A DNA stretch of 64,000 nt, taken from positions 20,113-84,112 of the forward strand of contig DAIRVS010000003.1 of NCBI GenBank assembly GCA_036802685.1. Direction: 5' to 3'. The position numbers and the translations under genes were made by a program. Positions 33,780-43,348 of the stretch are shown here, piece by piece; position 1 is the stretch's first letter, and the number at the start of each line of letters is the position of its first letter. Under the pieces are notes generated by a model. The model was given only the letters and a program-made list of their open reading frames with translations, was not told the DNA's origin and did no database searches. Source of the stretch: HGW-17 sp938004375. Its GTDB lineage: Bacteria > Myxococcota_A > Polyangia > HGW-17.

Positions 33780-35036
33780 CTACATCTTGGCGATGGCCTT
33801 GTCCAGGTTGCCGACGATGTGGACGTCGTCACCCTTGGGCTCGCCGGTGAAGGACTTGCGGATCTTCTCGAGGTCGGCCTTGGTCGCGCCGTTCTCGACG
33901 AGGGAGTCGATGGCGCCGTTGCGGCCCAGCCAGTTCGCGTTGGGATCCTTGATGATGTCGGTCAGCACGGCGTTGAGCTCGGCCTGCTTGAACCACTTGG
34001 CCTTCGCCTGCCACGCGGGGAACTTGTCCTTGTTCTTGCTGCGGAACATGCCGGGGATGGTCCAGTACGGGGTGTCCTTGGTGCGGGGCTTGGCCTTGAG
34101 CAGCTTGATGGTCAGTTTGTAGGCCTTCTCGGAGGCGTTCTCGTGGAACGGGTAGGACCACCACATGTAGACGAGGCCCTTCATGCAGGCGGAGCGCAGC
34201 TTCTCTTCCTTGTCGGCGGTGAACTTGGTGTACGAGGGCATGAACTTGTCGTCGCCGAGGTGGCCGGCGTACTCGCAGGCGGCCGCGCGCACGTCCATGT
34301 CGGCGTCCTTCTCCATGAGCTCGATGAGCTTCTCGGGGCCGCCCTTCATCTCGCGGTTCCAGGTGGAGCTCAGGGCGTACACGGCGGACTTGCGCACGAC
34401 CGGGGACTCGTGGTTGGCGGCGGCCAGCAGCATCTCGGCGACCTTGGGGTTCCGGGCGCCGTCGTTGGCCACGGTGCGGATCAGGGCGCGCAGCACGGCG
34501 GGGTGCTTCTCGGTCTTGGCGGCCTCGACGATCATGTCCTGGCTCGAACCCTTGGTGCCGAGGAAGGAGCTCATCAGGCCGGCGGCCTTGATGCGCACGG
34601 CCGGGGCGGCGTGGCCCAGCAGTTCCTTGCCCAGGGCGTCCCCGCCGCCGGTGAGGTCGGCGATCTTGCGGCCGCCGGACATGGCCTCGCGCAGGGCCTT
34701 CACGGCCGGGCACTCGTAGTCGATCTCGTCGTTCTTGATCTCGCAGGAGGCGTGATCGAGCAGCAGCTTCTTGTACTCCTCGGCGGTGAGCTCCTTGTTC
34801 GGGTCGGTCAGGTTCTTGACGTCCTTGACCTTGTCGTCGACCTTGTCGGCGACCTTCATCGCGGCGTCGTCGGCGCCCATGGCGGGCTCCATCGCGCCCA
34901 TGTCACCGTCCATGCCGGCGGCCATCTCGGCGGGCTTGGCCTCGTCCTTCTTGCCGTCCTTCTTGCCGCAGGCGAGCGGCGCGAGGAGCAGGAGGGCGGA
35001 AAACGGCGGGATAATCTTGCTTCTGAGTACAAACAT
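33780..35036 (-). CDS. HEAT-repeat lipoprotein
   Basis: 418 residues from ATG at 35036. Lipobox LAPLACG, then a Lys/Asp/Met-rich linker. Residues 110-300 are HEAT-like helical pairs (e.g. SPVVRKSAVYALSSTWNREM, DMDVRAAACEYAGHLGDDKF). The C-terminus has more helices. Probably a periplasmic scaffold or binding protein. Codon use is strongly GC3-biased, suggesting good expression. Alone on its strand, divergent from the caspase-like gene. Confidence 0.75.
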   Translation of the reverse strand: MFVLRSKIIPPFSALLLLAPLACGKKDGKKDEAKPAEMAAGMDGDMGAMEPAMGADDAAMKVADKVDDKVKDVKNLTDPNKELTAEEYKKLLLDHASCEIKNDEIDYECPAVKALREAMSGGRKIADLTGGGDALGKELLGHAAPAVRIKAAGLMSSFLGTKGSSQDMIVEAAKTEKHPAVLRALIRTVANDGARNPKVAEMLLAAANHESPVVRKSAVYALSSTWNREMKGGPEKLIELMEKDADMDVRAAACEYAGHLGDDKFMPSYTKFTADKEEKLRSACMKGLVYMWWSYPFHENASEKAYKLTIKLLKAKPRTKDTPYWTIPGMFRSKNKDKFPAWQAKAKWFKQAELNAVLTDIIKDPNANWLGRNGAIDSLVENGATKADLEKIRKSFTGEPKGDDVHIVGNLDKAIAKM

Positions 35037-35227
35037 TTTCGATCCTATCCTTTCTAGATGGGGTGAACGAAAAAACTTAAGGTTCGAAAGATACCGATCG
35101 GCCGTCCAAAAGCAAGCTGAAATGCGGGACGGGGTCAGGGCCCCGATTATGTCCACCTGGTTCGAATCAGGATTGACAACCGGCCCGAACTGTTGCTCCT
35201 TGTGGCCGCCCGGACCAGGAGATCCCC

Positions 35228-36988
35228 ATGCGAATCCATCCCATCCTGTTAATTATTTCTTTATTACTTTTCATCGCCTGCGACGAACCCGGGAAAAGGG
35301 AGACCCCAGCGCCGGTGTGCGGCGACGGCGTGGTCGAGGACGGCGAACGCTGCGACGGCGACTGCCCGGACACCTGCGACGACCACGATCCCTGCACGAC
35401 CGACACCCTCGAGGGGAGCGCGGCCACCTGCGACTCCACCTGCGTGTTCACGCCGAAGACCGCCGGGGACTGCGCCTCGCTTGACGGCTGCTGCCCCGAG
35501 GGCTGCGCCCCGCAGGGGGATCTCGACTGTCCCGGCCAGCGCCCGGCGGTCATCGTGGTGCTCGAGAAGCGCTTCGGAGACGATCCCGGGCTGCGCACCC
35601 GGCTGGACCGCTACCGCGCCGACCACCCCACCCACGAGTTCCACGAGCTCGTCCTCGAACCAGACCCCGGCGCCATCGTGTCCATGGAGGACCGCGGTGG
35701 CGAGCTCAAGCGCAACTGGCTCGAGGTCCGTAACACGATCCGGGACCTGGCCGCTGCGCTGCCGCGCCTGGAGGGCGTCTGGGTGATCGCCGGTTCGCTG
35801 CCGCTGATCTGGCGGGACGAACTGATCTTCTCGGTGAGCCCCTCGCAGTACAAGGCGAGCATCTATCCCCTCGTCGCCATCACCGGAGACTGGTACGAGG
35901 CCTTCGACCCCCAGTCCGGCGGGTTCGTCGAGGCCGAGGGAGTCACCCTCGGGATGGGGCGCGGCGACAGCTACGAGGCCGACCTGTGGGGCGCCGCCCT
36001 GGTGCCGGTGGCGGGCTGGGGGGACGAGGCGGGGCAGCTCAGGGACTTCTTCGACCGCAACCACGGGCTTGCGACGAACCCGCCCGCGGCCCGGACCCTG
36101 CTCTACGCGGACACCTTCGGGTTCACCTCGCGACTGGCCCCGCGCATCGACGCCACGGGCGTCTTCTCCTCCGGGGACACGATCTTCCTCGGTCCCAACA
36201 GCCGCCCCGAGCTCGAGGGTTTCTCCGGCACGTACTACGTCATGGTGCACCAGCAGGGCGAGGACTTCGAGCCCGCCGGCTCCTCGGGCTGCCTGATGGC
36301 CCAGGGCACCGAGCAGATCGACGAGCTCGAGACCTGGGTCCTGACCACCTGGTTCCCGGACCAACTGGAGTTCCGAAAGATCGGGGACGACCGCTGCTAC
36401 TACTTCAGCCTGATGATCCGCGGGCGAAGCCTCCCGGTCGAGACCATCCGGGACACGTTCGCCGCCGGGCTGCCACCCCTGGCCTGTGCCGCCGGGACCT
36501 GCCGGGTCCACGTTGCCGAGGCCGGGTTCGCCGACGGGAACGGGATCCCCGTGGACGGCCACTGGGGAACCTTCCCCGAACAACGTGCGGCCTTCCATAC
36601 GCTCTACTCCGACGCGCTGGAGAGCGGGGAAGTGCTGTACAGTTACATCAGCACCCACGGCGCGCCGGAGCTGCACTACTTCGACGTCACCTCGCAGTAC
36701 GTATACGATCACGCCTTCTCCGCGCTGGTCTATGAACTGCAGGCGTGCTCCACGGCGGATCTGGCCGCGAGCGCGTCCTTCCTGGCCGGCACCTACCTGT
36801 TCTTTGGCGAGGCCCAGGCGGTCACCGGCTACGCGCAGATCTCCCTGATCCAGTGGTCGAACCATGAGAACACCGAGTTCACGCGCTTTCTGGGGCTCAC
36901 CCCGGGCACGTCGGCCATCGAGGCCCTGTTCGACCGCGACTACAGCATGCACCTGTACTTCGGAGACCCCCTGCTGATCCTGCCGTGA
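35228..36988 (+). CDS. Caspase-fold (C25/clan CD-like) lipoprotein
   Basis: 586 residues. Lipobox FIACD; residues 30-105 are Cys-rich (CGDGVVEDGERCDGDC, then DGCCPEGC). The large domain from 110 looks like a gingipain/C25-type caspase fold: strands VWVIAGSLPLIW and VITGDWYEAF, then His477 in YISTHGAPELHYF and Cys507 in ELQACSTADL, the spacing of a clan CD His-Cys dyad. A C-terminal block with FLGLTPGT closes it. A surface or periplasmic peptidase is inferred; substrate unknown. Confidence 0.6.
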   Translation: MRIHPILLIISLLLFIACDEPGKRETPAPVCGDGVVEDGERCDGDCPDTCDDHDPCTTDTLEGSAATCDSTCVFTPKTAGDCASLDGCCPEGCAPQGDLDCPGQRPAVIVVLEKRFGDDPGLRTRLDRYRADHPTHEFHELVLEPDPGAIVSMEDRGGELKRNWLEVRNTIRDLAAALPRLEGVWVIAGSLPLIWRDELIFSVSPSQYKASIYPLVAITGDWYEAFDPQSGGFVEAEGVTLGMGRGDSYEADLWGAALVPVAGWGDEAGQLRDFFDRNHGLATNPPAARTLLYADTFGFTSRLAPRIDATGVFSSGDTIFLGPNSRPELEGFSGTYYVMVHQQGEDFEPAGSSGCLMAQGTEQIDELETWVLTTWFPDQLEFRKIGDDRCYYFSLMIRGRSLPVETIRDTFAAGLPPLACAAGTCRVHVAEAGFADGNGIPVDGHWGTFPEQRAAFHTLYSDALESGEVLYSYISTHGAPELHYFDVTSQYVYDHAFSALVYELQACSTADLAASASFLAGTYLFFGEAQAVTGYAQISLIQWSNHENTEFTRFLGLTPGTSAIEALFDRDYSMHLYFGDPLLILP

Positions 36989-36989
36989 T

Positions 36990-38219
36990 TTATTTTTTCA
37001 ACTCGAAGAACGAGCCGCCGCACTGGGGACAGCGGGTCTTGACCTTCGTCCACAGGTCGAACTCGCCCTCGATCTGGGCGAGGACCCCGGGTTCCACGGG
37101 AATCGGCGTCGCGCAGTTGCGGCACACGACGGCCTTGCCGGAAGGCGCGGTGGGGGTTGTGGGCGGGGCGGCGGACGGCTCGGCGGACGGCGACAGCGAC
37201 AGCGGCGATGACAGCGAAGGCTCTGCCGACGGGGCCGGTGCCAGAGACGGAGACGGTGCCAGGAACGAGAACGGAGACGGAGCCAGAGATGGGGTCGGAG
37301 ACAGAGACTGTGCACCTTTGTCTTCCTGATTCCGCCGGGAGAACACCAGGGCCTTCTTCCGGTTCACGGTCGTCTCCAGGTGCAAAGGTCCACGCTCCGC
37401 GGTGGCGGTGATGAACGGCAGGTTGACCTGGGTCTCCTGCATGGACCTCAGTTCGACGACCACCTTTTGCGCCGCGTCGCGGATCCGCTTCAGGGCCATC
37501 TCGTCCGAACCCAGGTCGATGCCCTGCTCTTTCCGGAAGACTGCCAGCAGCAGGGCCTCCACGCCGGCCTCGGTGAGCTCGCCGGTACGGTTGTCTGCGT
37601 CCTCCCAGGCCTCCCGGATGGCCAGATGCCCCTCGCCGCGGGCCTGGTCCCCTTCCCCGGTGTCGACCCCCGAATCCGCGGCGTCAGGCTCGGCCACCAG
37701 TTGCATGAGCTTCCCCACCGCCTCGTACGTGTCGTGCTCCAGCCGGTTGGCCTTGAAGGCCGAGGAGACGAACATCAGGACCCAGGCCCCGACCGCGATC
37801 CAGAACAGTTCGATTCCGAAGACGGGGAAGGCGTAGAGCCGCAGGGCGACCGCCCCGGAGACCAGGACGAAGGAGAGGGTCTTGAGCGCCCGGAAGCGGC
37901 CAAGAGCCGCCCGGACACTGCGGCCAAAGAGGGCGCCGTTGAACGTGTCGATCACCTCGGTCTCGTTCATGCGCCGCCCGGCGGACCAGGCCCGGAGCAC
38001 GGCCCCGGTGCCCAGGGCCACGGGTTCGTTGGCGACCGCGTGGGTCAGTTTCAAGGCCCGGTCGACGTTGTTCGCCTGCACGAGCTTGACGACCTGGGCC
38101 ATGAAGGCCTCGATGTTCGAGAGCCGGGTCGAGAGCCAGATCCAGCGGATGGCGACCATCGCGCAGGCCGAGAGCATCCCCACCTGGGCAAACTGATAAA
38201 AATGAACCCTGCTGTCCAT
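36990..38219 (-). CDS. MotA/TolQ-like membrane protein with C-terminal zinc ribbon
   Basis: 409 residues from ATG at 38219 (GGGAGG eight bases upstream). N-terminal helix, then LSNIEAFMAQVVKLVQANNVDRALKLTHA and two more helices near 115-160, resembling the MotA/TolQ/ExbB family. A soluble domain (180-280), a low-complexity Ser/Pro/Ala linker (about 300-350), and a zinc ribbon CRNC...CPQCG (360-400) follow. A MotA-type core with a zinc ribbon is unusual. No ExbD/TolR partner is adjacent. Coupling to proton flow is inferred only. Confidence 0.5.
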   Translation of the reverse strand: MDSRVHFYQFAQVGMLSACAMVAIRWIWLSTRLSNIEAFMAQVVKLVQANNVDRALKLTHAVANEPVALGTGAVLRAWSAGRRMNETEVIDTFNGALFGRSVRAALGRFRALKTLSFVLVSGAVALRLYAFPVFGIELFWIAVGAWVLMFVSSAFKANRLEHDTYEAVGKLMQLVAEPDAADSGVDTGEGDQARGEGHLAIREAWEDADNRTGELTEAGVEALLLAVFRKEQGIDLGSDEMALKRIRDAAQKVVVELRSMQETQVNLPFITATAERGPLHLETTVNRKKALVFSRRNQEDKGAQSLSPTPSLAPSPFSFLAPSPSLAPAPSAEPSLSSPLSLSPSAEPSAAPPTTPTAPSGKAVVCRNCATPIPVEPGVLAQIEGEFDLWTKVKTRCPQCGGSFFELKK

Positions 38220-38353
38220 CGCATCAACCTCCCGCGCCACTCACGGTGTGCCCGCCTCACCAAACACCGGCCGGCGCCGCCTGTCAAGTGCGCGCAACCG
38301 AACTGCCCGAGTTGTGCCGGGTCCCGCGGGCCGGAAATAACCGCTTGCAAGTT

Positions 38354-38369
38354 TTGAGAATATGCTCAA
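38354..38369. promoter_or_regulatory. Inverted repeat upstream of the DUF134-NifX pair
   Basis: TTGAG-AATATG-CTCAA, a 16-bp palindrome with a 6-base spacer, 38 bases upstream of the DUF134 ATG in a locally AT-rich patch. Suitable as an operator for the DUF134 HTH protein itself. This is inference. Confidence 0.5.
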
Positions 38370-38407
38370 TATTACCCACCGGAGCCGTAGCTCCCCTGGA
38401 GTTGCCC

Positions 38408-38797
38408 ATGCCCAGACCCCCCGTGTGCCGCCGGGTGCTGCACACCGACGCAGTCGCCCGATTCCTGCCGGACCCACCCTCCGAAGCCGACCCCCTGCCG
38501 CTCACCCGGGACGGCCTGGAGGCCCTCCGCCTCGCCGACGTGCTGGGCTACTACCAGGACCGCGCGGCCGAGCAGATGGGCGTGTCGCGGGCCACCTTCG
38601 CCCGCATCCTCGAGGCGGCTCGCCGCACGGTGGGGGAGGCGCTGGTGCAGCGCCGCGGCCTGGTGATCGTCGATGACGCCCCCATCGAGACCTATGAACA
38701 ACCCCGCGGCTGCGGCTGCCGTCGACGGCGCCACAGATCCGCACCGGGCGGCCCCGGCTGCCCCTTTCACCCCGCACCCCAAGGAGAAGAATCATGA
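38408..38797 (+). CDS. DUF134 family putative DNA-binding protein
   Basis: 129 residues. The family start MPRPPVCRRV is at the ATG, and the helix-turn-helix region LTRDGLEALRLADVLGYYQDRAAEQMGVSRATFARIL follows at 36-72. A C-terminal Cys/Arg/His-rich tail (CGCRRRRH) could bind metal. DUF134 genes commonly sit next to NifX/NifB-type proteins, as here. The stop overlaps the next ATG (ATGA). Confidence 0.85.
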   Translation: MPRPPVCRRVLHTDAVARFLPDPPSEADPLPLTRDGLEALRLADVLGYYQDRAAEQMGVSRATFARILEAARRTVGEALVQRRGLVIVDDAPIETYEQPRGCGCRRRRHRSAPGGPGCPFHPAPQGEES

Positions 38798-39162
38798 TCA
38801 TCTGCATTCCCGTCATGGATGACCGCGGCCTCGAAAGTCCGGTATCCGCCCACTTCGGCTCCGCCCCGGCGTTCCTGCTCGCCGACACGAAGGCGCGCAC
38901 GGCCCGGGCCATCGGCAACGCCAATTCCCATCACGCCCACGGCATGTGCCAGCCGTTGGCGGCCCTCTCCGGCCACGCTTTCGACGCGGTGGTGGTGGGC
39001 GGCATCGGCGCCGGCGCCCTGGGCAAACTGCAGGCCGCCGGCATCACGGTCTACCGCTCCATCGGCGGGACCGTGGCCGAGGTGATCGACGCGGTCGAGG
39101 CCGGCGATCTGGAGGTCATGTCGCTGCAGGGCGCCTGCGGCGGCCACCACGGCTGCCATTGA
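38794..39162 (+). CDS. Dinitrogenase iron-molybdenum cofactor biosynthesis-like (NifX/NifB C-terminal) protein
   Basis: 122 residues. The NifX-like fold is visible: IPVMDDRGLESPVSAHFGSAPAFLL, then HAHGMC and VVVGGIGAGALGKL. The C-terminal tail CGGHHGCH is a likely metal-binding end. The family binds Fe-S or Fe-Mo precursors; without nif genes nearby this is probably a general metal-cluster carrier. AAGGAG ribosome site inside the upstream gene. Confidence 0.88.
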   Translation: MIICIPVMDDRGLESPVSAHFGSAPAFLLADTKARTARAIGNANSHHAHGMCQPLAALSGHAFDAVVVGGIGAGALGKLQAAGITVYRSIGGTVAEVIDAVEAGDLEVMSLQGACGGHHGCH

Positions 39163-39263
39163 CCGCCCAGCGGCGCTCCGCCCGCATTGTGTTGTTCCGC
39201 TTGACGTGCTAGACTTCGTTTCACCGGAAGATGGTCTTCCCACTTTCAACCAAGGAGTATCCC

Positions 39264-39815
39264 ATGCAGAAACCCCTGATCGCCGCTGGAATCTTCGCCC
39301 TGGCCGCAGTCCTGTTCCTGGCCGCAACCTTCACCACGGGCTGGCTCTCCATGTCCAACAAGCGCGGGAGCTCGGTGAGCTTCGGCTTCCTGTCCGCGAA
39401 GGCCTGCCACAAGGGTGAGTGCGAGACCTCCAAGATCAAGAAGGACGAGTTGAAGTTGATGGGCTACGCAATGACCACGGTAGGCTGTCTGGCCGCCTTC
39501 GCCGCGGGCCTGGCCGGCCTGGTGCTGTTCATGCATCGCAGCCGCATGAAGAACAACGGCGCGATCCTGGGCACCAAGGTCGCAGCCGCCATCCTGAGCA
39601 TGCTGTTCGTACTCGGCGGCGTCGCCATGTTGTTCGTGTTCAAGGAGGCGATGCGGCGTGGTGCCGCACCAGATTTCGGCTTCAGTTATTCGTTCTATCT
39701 GGCAGTGTTCGCCACGATCCTGACTTACGGCGCCACGTTCATGCCTCTGACCGAGGAGACGCTCAGCGCTCCGGCCCAGGCTCCGCTTCCCCCGCCGGCC
39801 GCTCCGGAGGCGTGA
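39264..39815 (+). CDS. Four-helix membrane protein of unknown function
   Basis: 183 residues. Four hydrophobic segments (about 5-25, 65-90, 105-125, 140-160) with an extracytoplasmic loop holding two Cys (ACHKGECE), a tetraspan/claudin-like shape. AAGGAG ribosome site before ATG at 39264. The last 53 bases overlap the convergent exonuclease gene. No family recognised. Confidence 0.65.
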   Translation: MQKPLIAAGIFALAAVLFLAATFTTGWLSMSNKRGSSVSFGFLSAKACHKGECETSKIKKDELKLMGYAMTTVGCLAAFAAGLAGLVLFMHRSRMKNNGAILGTKVAAAILSMLFVLGGVAMLFVFKEAMRRGAAPDFGFSYSFYLAVFATILTYGATFMPLTEETLSAPAQAPLPPPAAPEA

Positions 39816-40509
39816 TCCGCTCCCTACCGAGGTCCGTCCCCGGTCCCGCCTCCCGGGCGAAGATCGCTTCCTTTTGTTCCTTCAGAAAGGCGCCCACACG
39901 CTCCCGCTTCACCGTCATCAACTCCTGCAGGAAGGAAAACGTCAACGGATCCACGTCGTGCTCCCGCTTGAGGATGCCCAGCAGGTGCAGCCACAGGCGG
40001 GCGGTCATGTCCGCATCGGCGAGCGCCCGGTGGAAGGTCCCGTCGTTCTCGAGGCAGCAGTGGGCGACCAGGGTCCCCAGGCGATGATTGCACGAGTCGG
40101 TGATCAGACGGCGAGCGAGCTTCATGGTGCAGGCCACGGGCGGGTCGTGCCAGCGCCCGACGCGCCGCAACTCGGCCTCGAGGAAGGACATGTCGAAGCT
40201 GGCGTTGTGGGCCACCACACAGGAGTCGCCGAGGAAATCGGCGAAGCGGACCATGACCTCCTCGCAGGGCGGGGCCGCGGCCAGCATGGCGTTGGTGATG
40301 CCGGTGAACCCGGTGATGAACGAGGACACCGGGAACCCGGGGTTCATCAACTCCGAAAACCGCTCTCCGAGACGCCCACCGACGACGCGCACCGCGCCGA
40401 TCTCGATGGCCCGGTCGGTCCGGGCGGCCGCCAGACCGGTGGTCTCGAAGTCGAGGACCACCACGTCGGTGGCGGGGACCAGTTCGGGAAAGAAGCGGGC
40501 GGCATCCAT
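39763..40509 (-). CDS. DnaQ-like DEDDh 3'-5' exonuclease
   Basis: 248 residues from ATG at 40509. Exo I DFETTG (D20, E22), Exo II HNASFDMSFL and Exo III HRALADADMT are all present, so the enzyme should be active with two metal ions. Related to the epsilon subunit of DNA polymerase III and to RNase T/PolC-type exonucleases. The C-terminal 60 residues are charged with no domain. The gene ends inside the convergent membrane protein gene. Confidence 0.88.
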   Translation of the reverse strand: MDAARFFPELVPATDVVVLDFETTGLAAARTDRAIEIGAVRVVGGRLGERFSELMNPGFPVSSFITGFTGITNAMLAAAPPCEEVMVRFADFLGDSCVVAHNASFDMSFLEAELRRVGRWHDPPVACTMKLARRLITDSCNHRLGTLVAHCCLENDGTFHRALADADMTARLWLHLLGILKREHDVDPLTFSFLQELMTVKRERVGAFLKEQKEAIFAREAGPGTDLGRERITPPERPAGEAEPGPER

Positions 40510-40609
40510 GGTTCGTCCTGCCGGGTCGCGGCGGGCGATCATTATCATGGTCCGCCCCGGGCGTCCACCGTGCATTGAACCGCGGGGGGTTTCCGGGTAC
40601 ACTGCCCGC

Positions 40610-43324
40610 ATGTGGACCTCCCTGCTCTTCTCGCTCACCCTGGTCGTCACCTCCAACCCCGCGCAACCCCAGGCCCAGCTCCAGGCCGCGCGGCAGGCCT
40701 GTCCCACCTCGGCGGAGGCCGCCTGGCTGCTCGCCACCGGCGGCCAGGACACGACCGGCTGCCTGACCAAGGTCGCCCCGAAGACGAGATTCCTCACCAC
40801 CGCGATCGCGGCCGAGCAACTGCGCCGCGCGGTGAAGCTCGAGGAGGCTGCCGCCCTGCTGTCGAAGTCGTTCACCGCGAAGGACGCCGCGCCCGTGCGC
40901 CGGCTGTTGCTGGCCGAACTGCAACTGTACCTGGGCAAGGTGGACGACGCCATGGGGCACGTCGACCGGATCGTGGACGACTACCAGCGGGGCTTCATCG
41001 GAAAAACCGAGTGGGAGCTCTGGGCCGCGGGCTCCGCCGCCGTGCAGAAGCGCGACTGGGAGTCCGCCGAGGAGGCCTTCGACAAGCTCGACGCCGACTT
41101 CCCGACGTTCGTCCCGGGCCAACTGGCCGGCGGCGAGTACGACCGTGTCCGGGAGTACTACGCCCGCGCGCTCCGCCGCCTGGGGCGCGCCGTCACCGCG
41201 GCCGGCTGGCACGCCCCCACGCTGGTCGCCGCCGCCCGCGCGCTCCTCGAGAACCCCTACGCGGAGACCTCCGGCGAGGCCGTGGCCCACGCGAAGCGCG
41301 CCATCGTACACGACCCGCGGGCCTTTTCCGCTCACCAGTTGCTCGCCAAGATCGAGATCCAGGACCTGCGCTACCCCGAGGCCCTGGGCCACCTGGCCGC
41401 CGCCGACGCAGCATTCAAGGACCATCCCCTCACGCTGGCCTATCGCGCGTCCATCGCGCTCCTCCACGGTCGCGACGACGAGTTCGCCGGGATCCTCGCC
41501 CGCGTCCGCAAGGAGCACCCGCGCAACCTGGAGTTCTACATGGAGACCGGGCGTATCCTGAACCGGCACCATCGGTACCCCCTGGCGGTGGACCTGTTCC
41601 AGAAGGGCCTCGCGCTCGAGCCGGACAACCCCGCGCTCTCGGCCTGGCTGGGCGTCTCGCTGCTGCGCGTGGGCAACGAGGGGGACGGCGTGTACCATCT
41701 GCGCCGGGCGGCCCAGGCCGACGCCGAGCACGTGATGGCGAACAACGTCACCTACCTGTACACCAACCTCGTCTTCCCGAACTACGTCAGCGTGCGCAAG
41801 GGGCCGTTCCTGTACCGTGCACCCAAAGACGAGTGGCCGGTGCTCTCCGTGCTCGTGCCGCCGGTGATGGAGGCCGCCTACGAACGTTACCGGAAAGCCT
41901 ACGGCTACACGCCGCCGTCACCGGTCCACGTGGAGCTCTACAAGAACCCCGCCGATTTCACCACCCTCATCGCCGGGCAGCCGGTGGACACCGGCATCCT
42001 GGGTGTGTGCTTCGGCCGCGTGATCGTCGCGCTCTCCCCCTCGGCCGCCCGGGCCAACTGGGCCATGGTGTTGGCCCACGAGCTCGCCCACACCTTCCAC
42101 GTCGAGCAGACCCAGGGACGCGTCCCCCGCTGGTTCACCGAGGGTCTCGCCGAGCTCGAGACCGCCCGGCACCGCTACGTGTGGAAGCGCGAGATGAGCC
42201 GCGATCTCCACATGGCGCTGCGGGAGCGCGCCCTGCGGGGCATCGCCACCCTCAACGAGGCGTTCTCCCACGCGAAGAACGAGCTCGAGATGGTCACCGC
42301 CTACATCCACGCCACCTGGGTCGTGCGGTATCTCTACCTGCACCACGGCTGGCCCGGGATCCGGAAGATGCTCGAGCTCTACACGAAGGAGCTGCCCACC
42401 CCGGAGGTGATCCGCCAGGTCACCGGGCAGGACGCGGCCGAGTTCGACCGGCGCTTCTTCGCCTACCTGGGCGCCATGTTCGGCCGCTTCGACGCCCAGT
42501 TCCACCCGTCCTCGGTCAAGTTCGCCGACCGCGAGAAGCTGGTGAAGGACCTGGAGTCCGGCACCGCGGACGCCTTCGGCCGCATGGCGCTCGTGCACCT
42601 GCTCGCCGGGGAGCAGGACGACTTCAAGCTCGTCATGGACAAGGCCCGCCGCCTGGACCCGAAGAACCGCTGGGTGTGGTTTACCGAGGCGCTTTTGGCC
42701 CAGCAGGAGCGCAACTCCGATCGCGCCCGGGAGCTGCTCGAGGGACTGGTCGCCGCCGGCCACGACGGCTTCGAGCTCCGCCAGTACCTCGCGTTCATCT
42801 TCCAGATGCTCAACCGGCGGGACGACGAGATCCGCATGCTGGAAAAGGCCGCCGCCTTCGACCCCGAGAACGTCCAGGTGCGCATGCGCCTGGCGCTGCA
42901 CTACCGCGACACCTCCCAGGAAGGCCCGTTCGTCCGCATGCTGCGCGACGTGGCCCGGCGCAACGAGGGGGACCTGGGGGTGGTGCGCAAGCTCGTCGAG
43001 CTGGGGGCCAAGCGGCGCGACGATCACCTGACCGCCGAATTCGGCCTCCAGTTGCTCGACATCTCGCCTTTTGCCCAGGGGGACGGCCCGCTGGCGGCGG
43101 CCGACGCCCTGTTCGCGCTCGGGCGGCGGGCCGACGCGCTCCCCCTGCTGTTGGTCCACCGCCAGGAGAACCCCGAGGACCGGCTCGGCCGCGTCCGCCT
43201 GATGCTCGCCCAGGCGTTGATCGCCGCCGGCCGACCGGCCGACGCGCGCCCCGTGCTGCAACAGTTGGTCAAGTTGTTCCCGGGCATGACCGAGGCCCGC
43301 GAGCTGCTGCAAAAACTCCGGTGA
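40610..43324 (+). CDS. TPR protein with gluzincin metalloprotease domain
   Basis: 904 residues with a short signal sequence. TPR-like repeats at about 60-410 and again 640-900 (e.g. RYPLAVDLFQKGLALEPDNP). Between them is a peptidase MA-like domain with LAHELAH at 489-494 (zinc ligands) and TEGLAELE near 510 (third ligand). Probably exported; it may act on envelope proteins. The TPR-protease-TPR layout is long for the family. ATG at 40610 lies about 100 bases from the divergent exonuclease start. Confidence 0.8.
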   Translation: MWTSLLFSLTLVVTSNPAQPQAQLQAARQACPTSAEAAWLLATGGQDTTGCLTKVAPKTRFLTTAIAAEQLRRAVKLEEAAALLSKSFTAKDAAPVRRLLLAELQLYLGKVDDAMGHVDRIVDDYQRGFIGKTEWELWAAGSAAVQKRDWESAEEAFDKLDADFPTFVPGQLAGGEYDRVREYYARALRRLGRAVTAAGWHAPTLVAAARALLENPYAETSGEAVAHAKRAIVHDPRAFSAHQLLAKIEIQDLRYPEALGHLAAADAAFKDHPLTLAYRASIALLHGRDDEFAGILARVRKEHPRNLEFYMETGRILNRHHRYPLAVDLFQKGLALEPDNPALSAWLGVSLLRVGNEGDGVYHLRRAAQADAEHVMANNVTYLYTNLVFPNYVSVRKGPFLYRAPKDEWPVLSVLVPPVMEAAYERYRKAYGYTPPSPVHVELYKNPADFTTLIAGQPVDTGILGVCFGRVIVALSPSAARANWAMVLAHELAHTFHVEQTQGRVPRWFTEGLAELETARHRYVWKREMSRDLHMALRERALRGIATLNEAFSHAKNELEMVTAYIHATWVVRYLYLHHGWPGIRKMLELYTKELPTPEVIRQVTGQDAAEFDRRFFAYLGAMFGRFDAQFHPSSVKFADREKLVKDLESGTADAFGRMALVHLLAGEQDDFKLVMDKARRLDPKNRWVWFTEALLAQQERNSDRARELLEGLVAAGHDGFELRQYLAFIFQMLNRRDDEIRMLEKAAAFDPENVQVRMRLALHYRDTSQEGPFVRMLRDVARRNEGDLGVVRKLVELGAKRRDDHLTAEFGLQLLDISPFAQGDGPLAAADALFALGRRADALPLLLVHRQENPEDRLGRVRLMLAQALIAAGRPADARPVLQQLVKLFPGMTEARELLQKLR

Positions 43325-43348
43325 GGATCCCGATAAGGTCTTCGAGGT

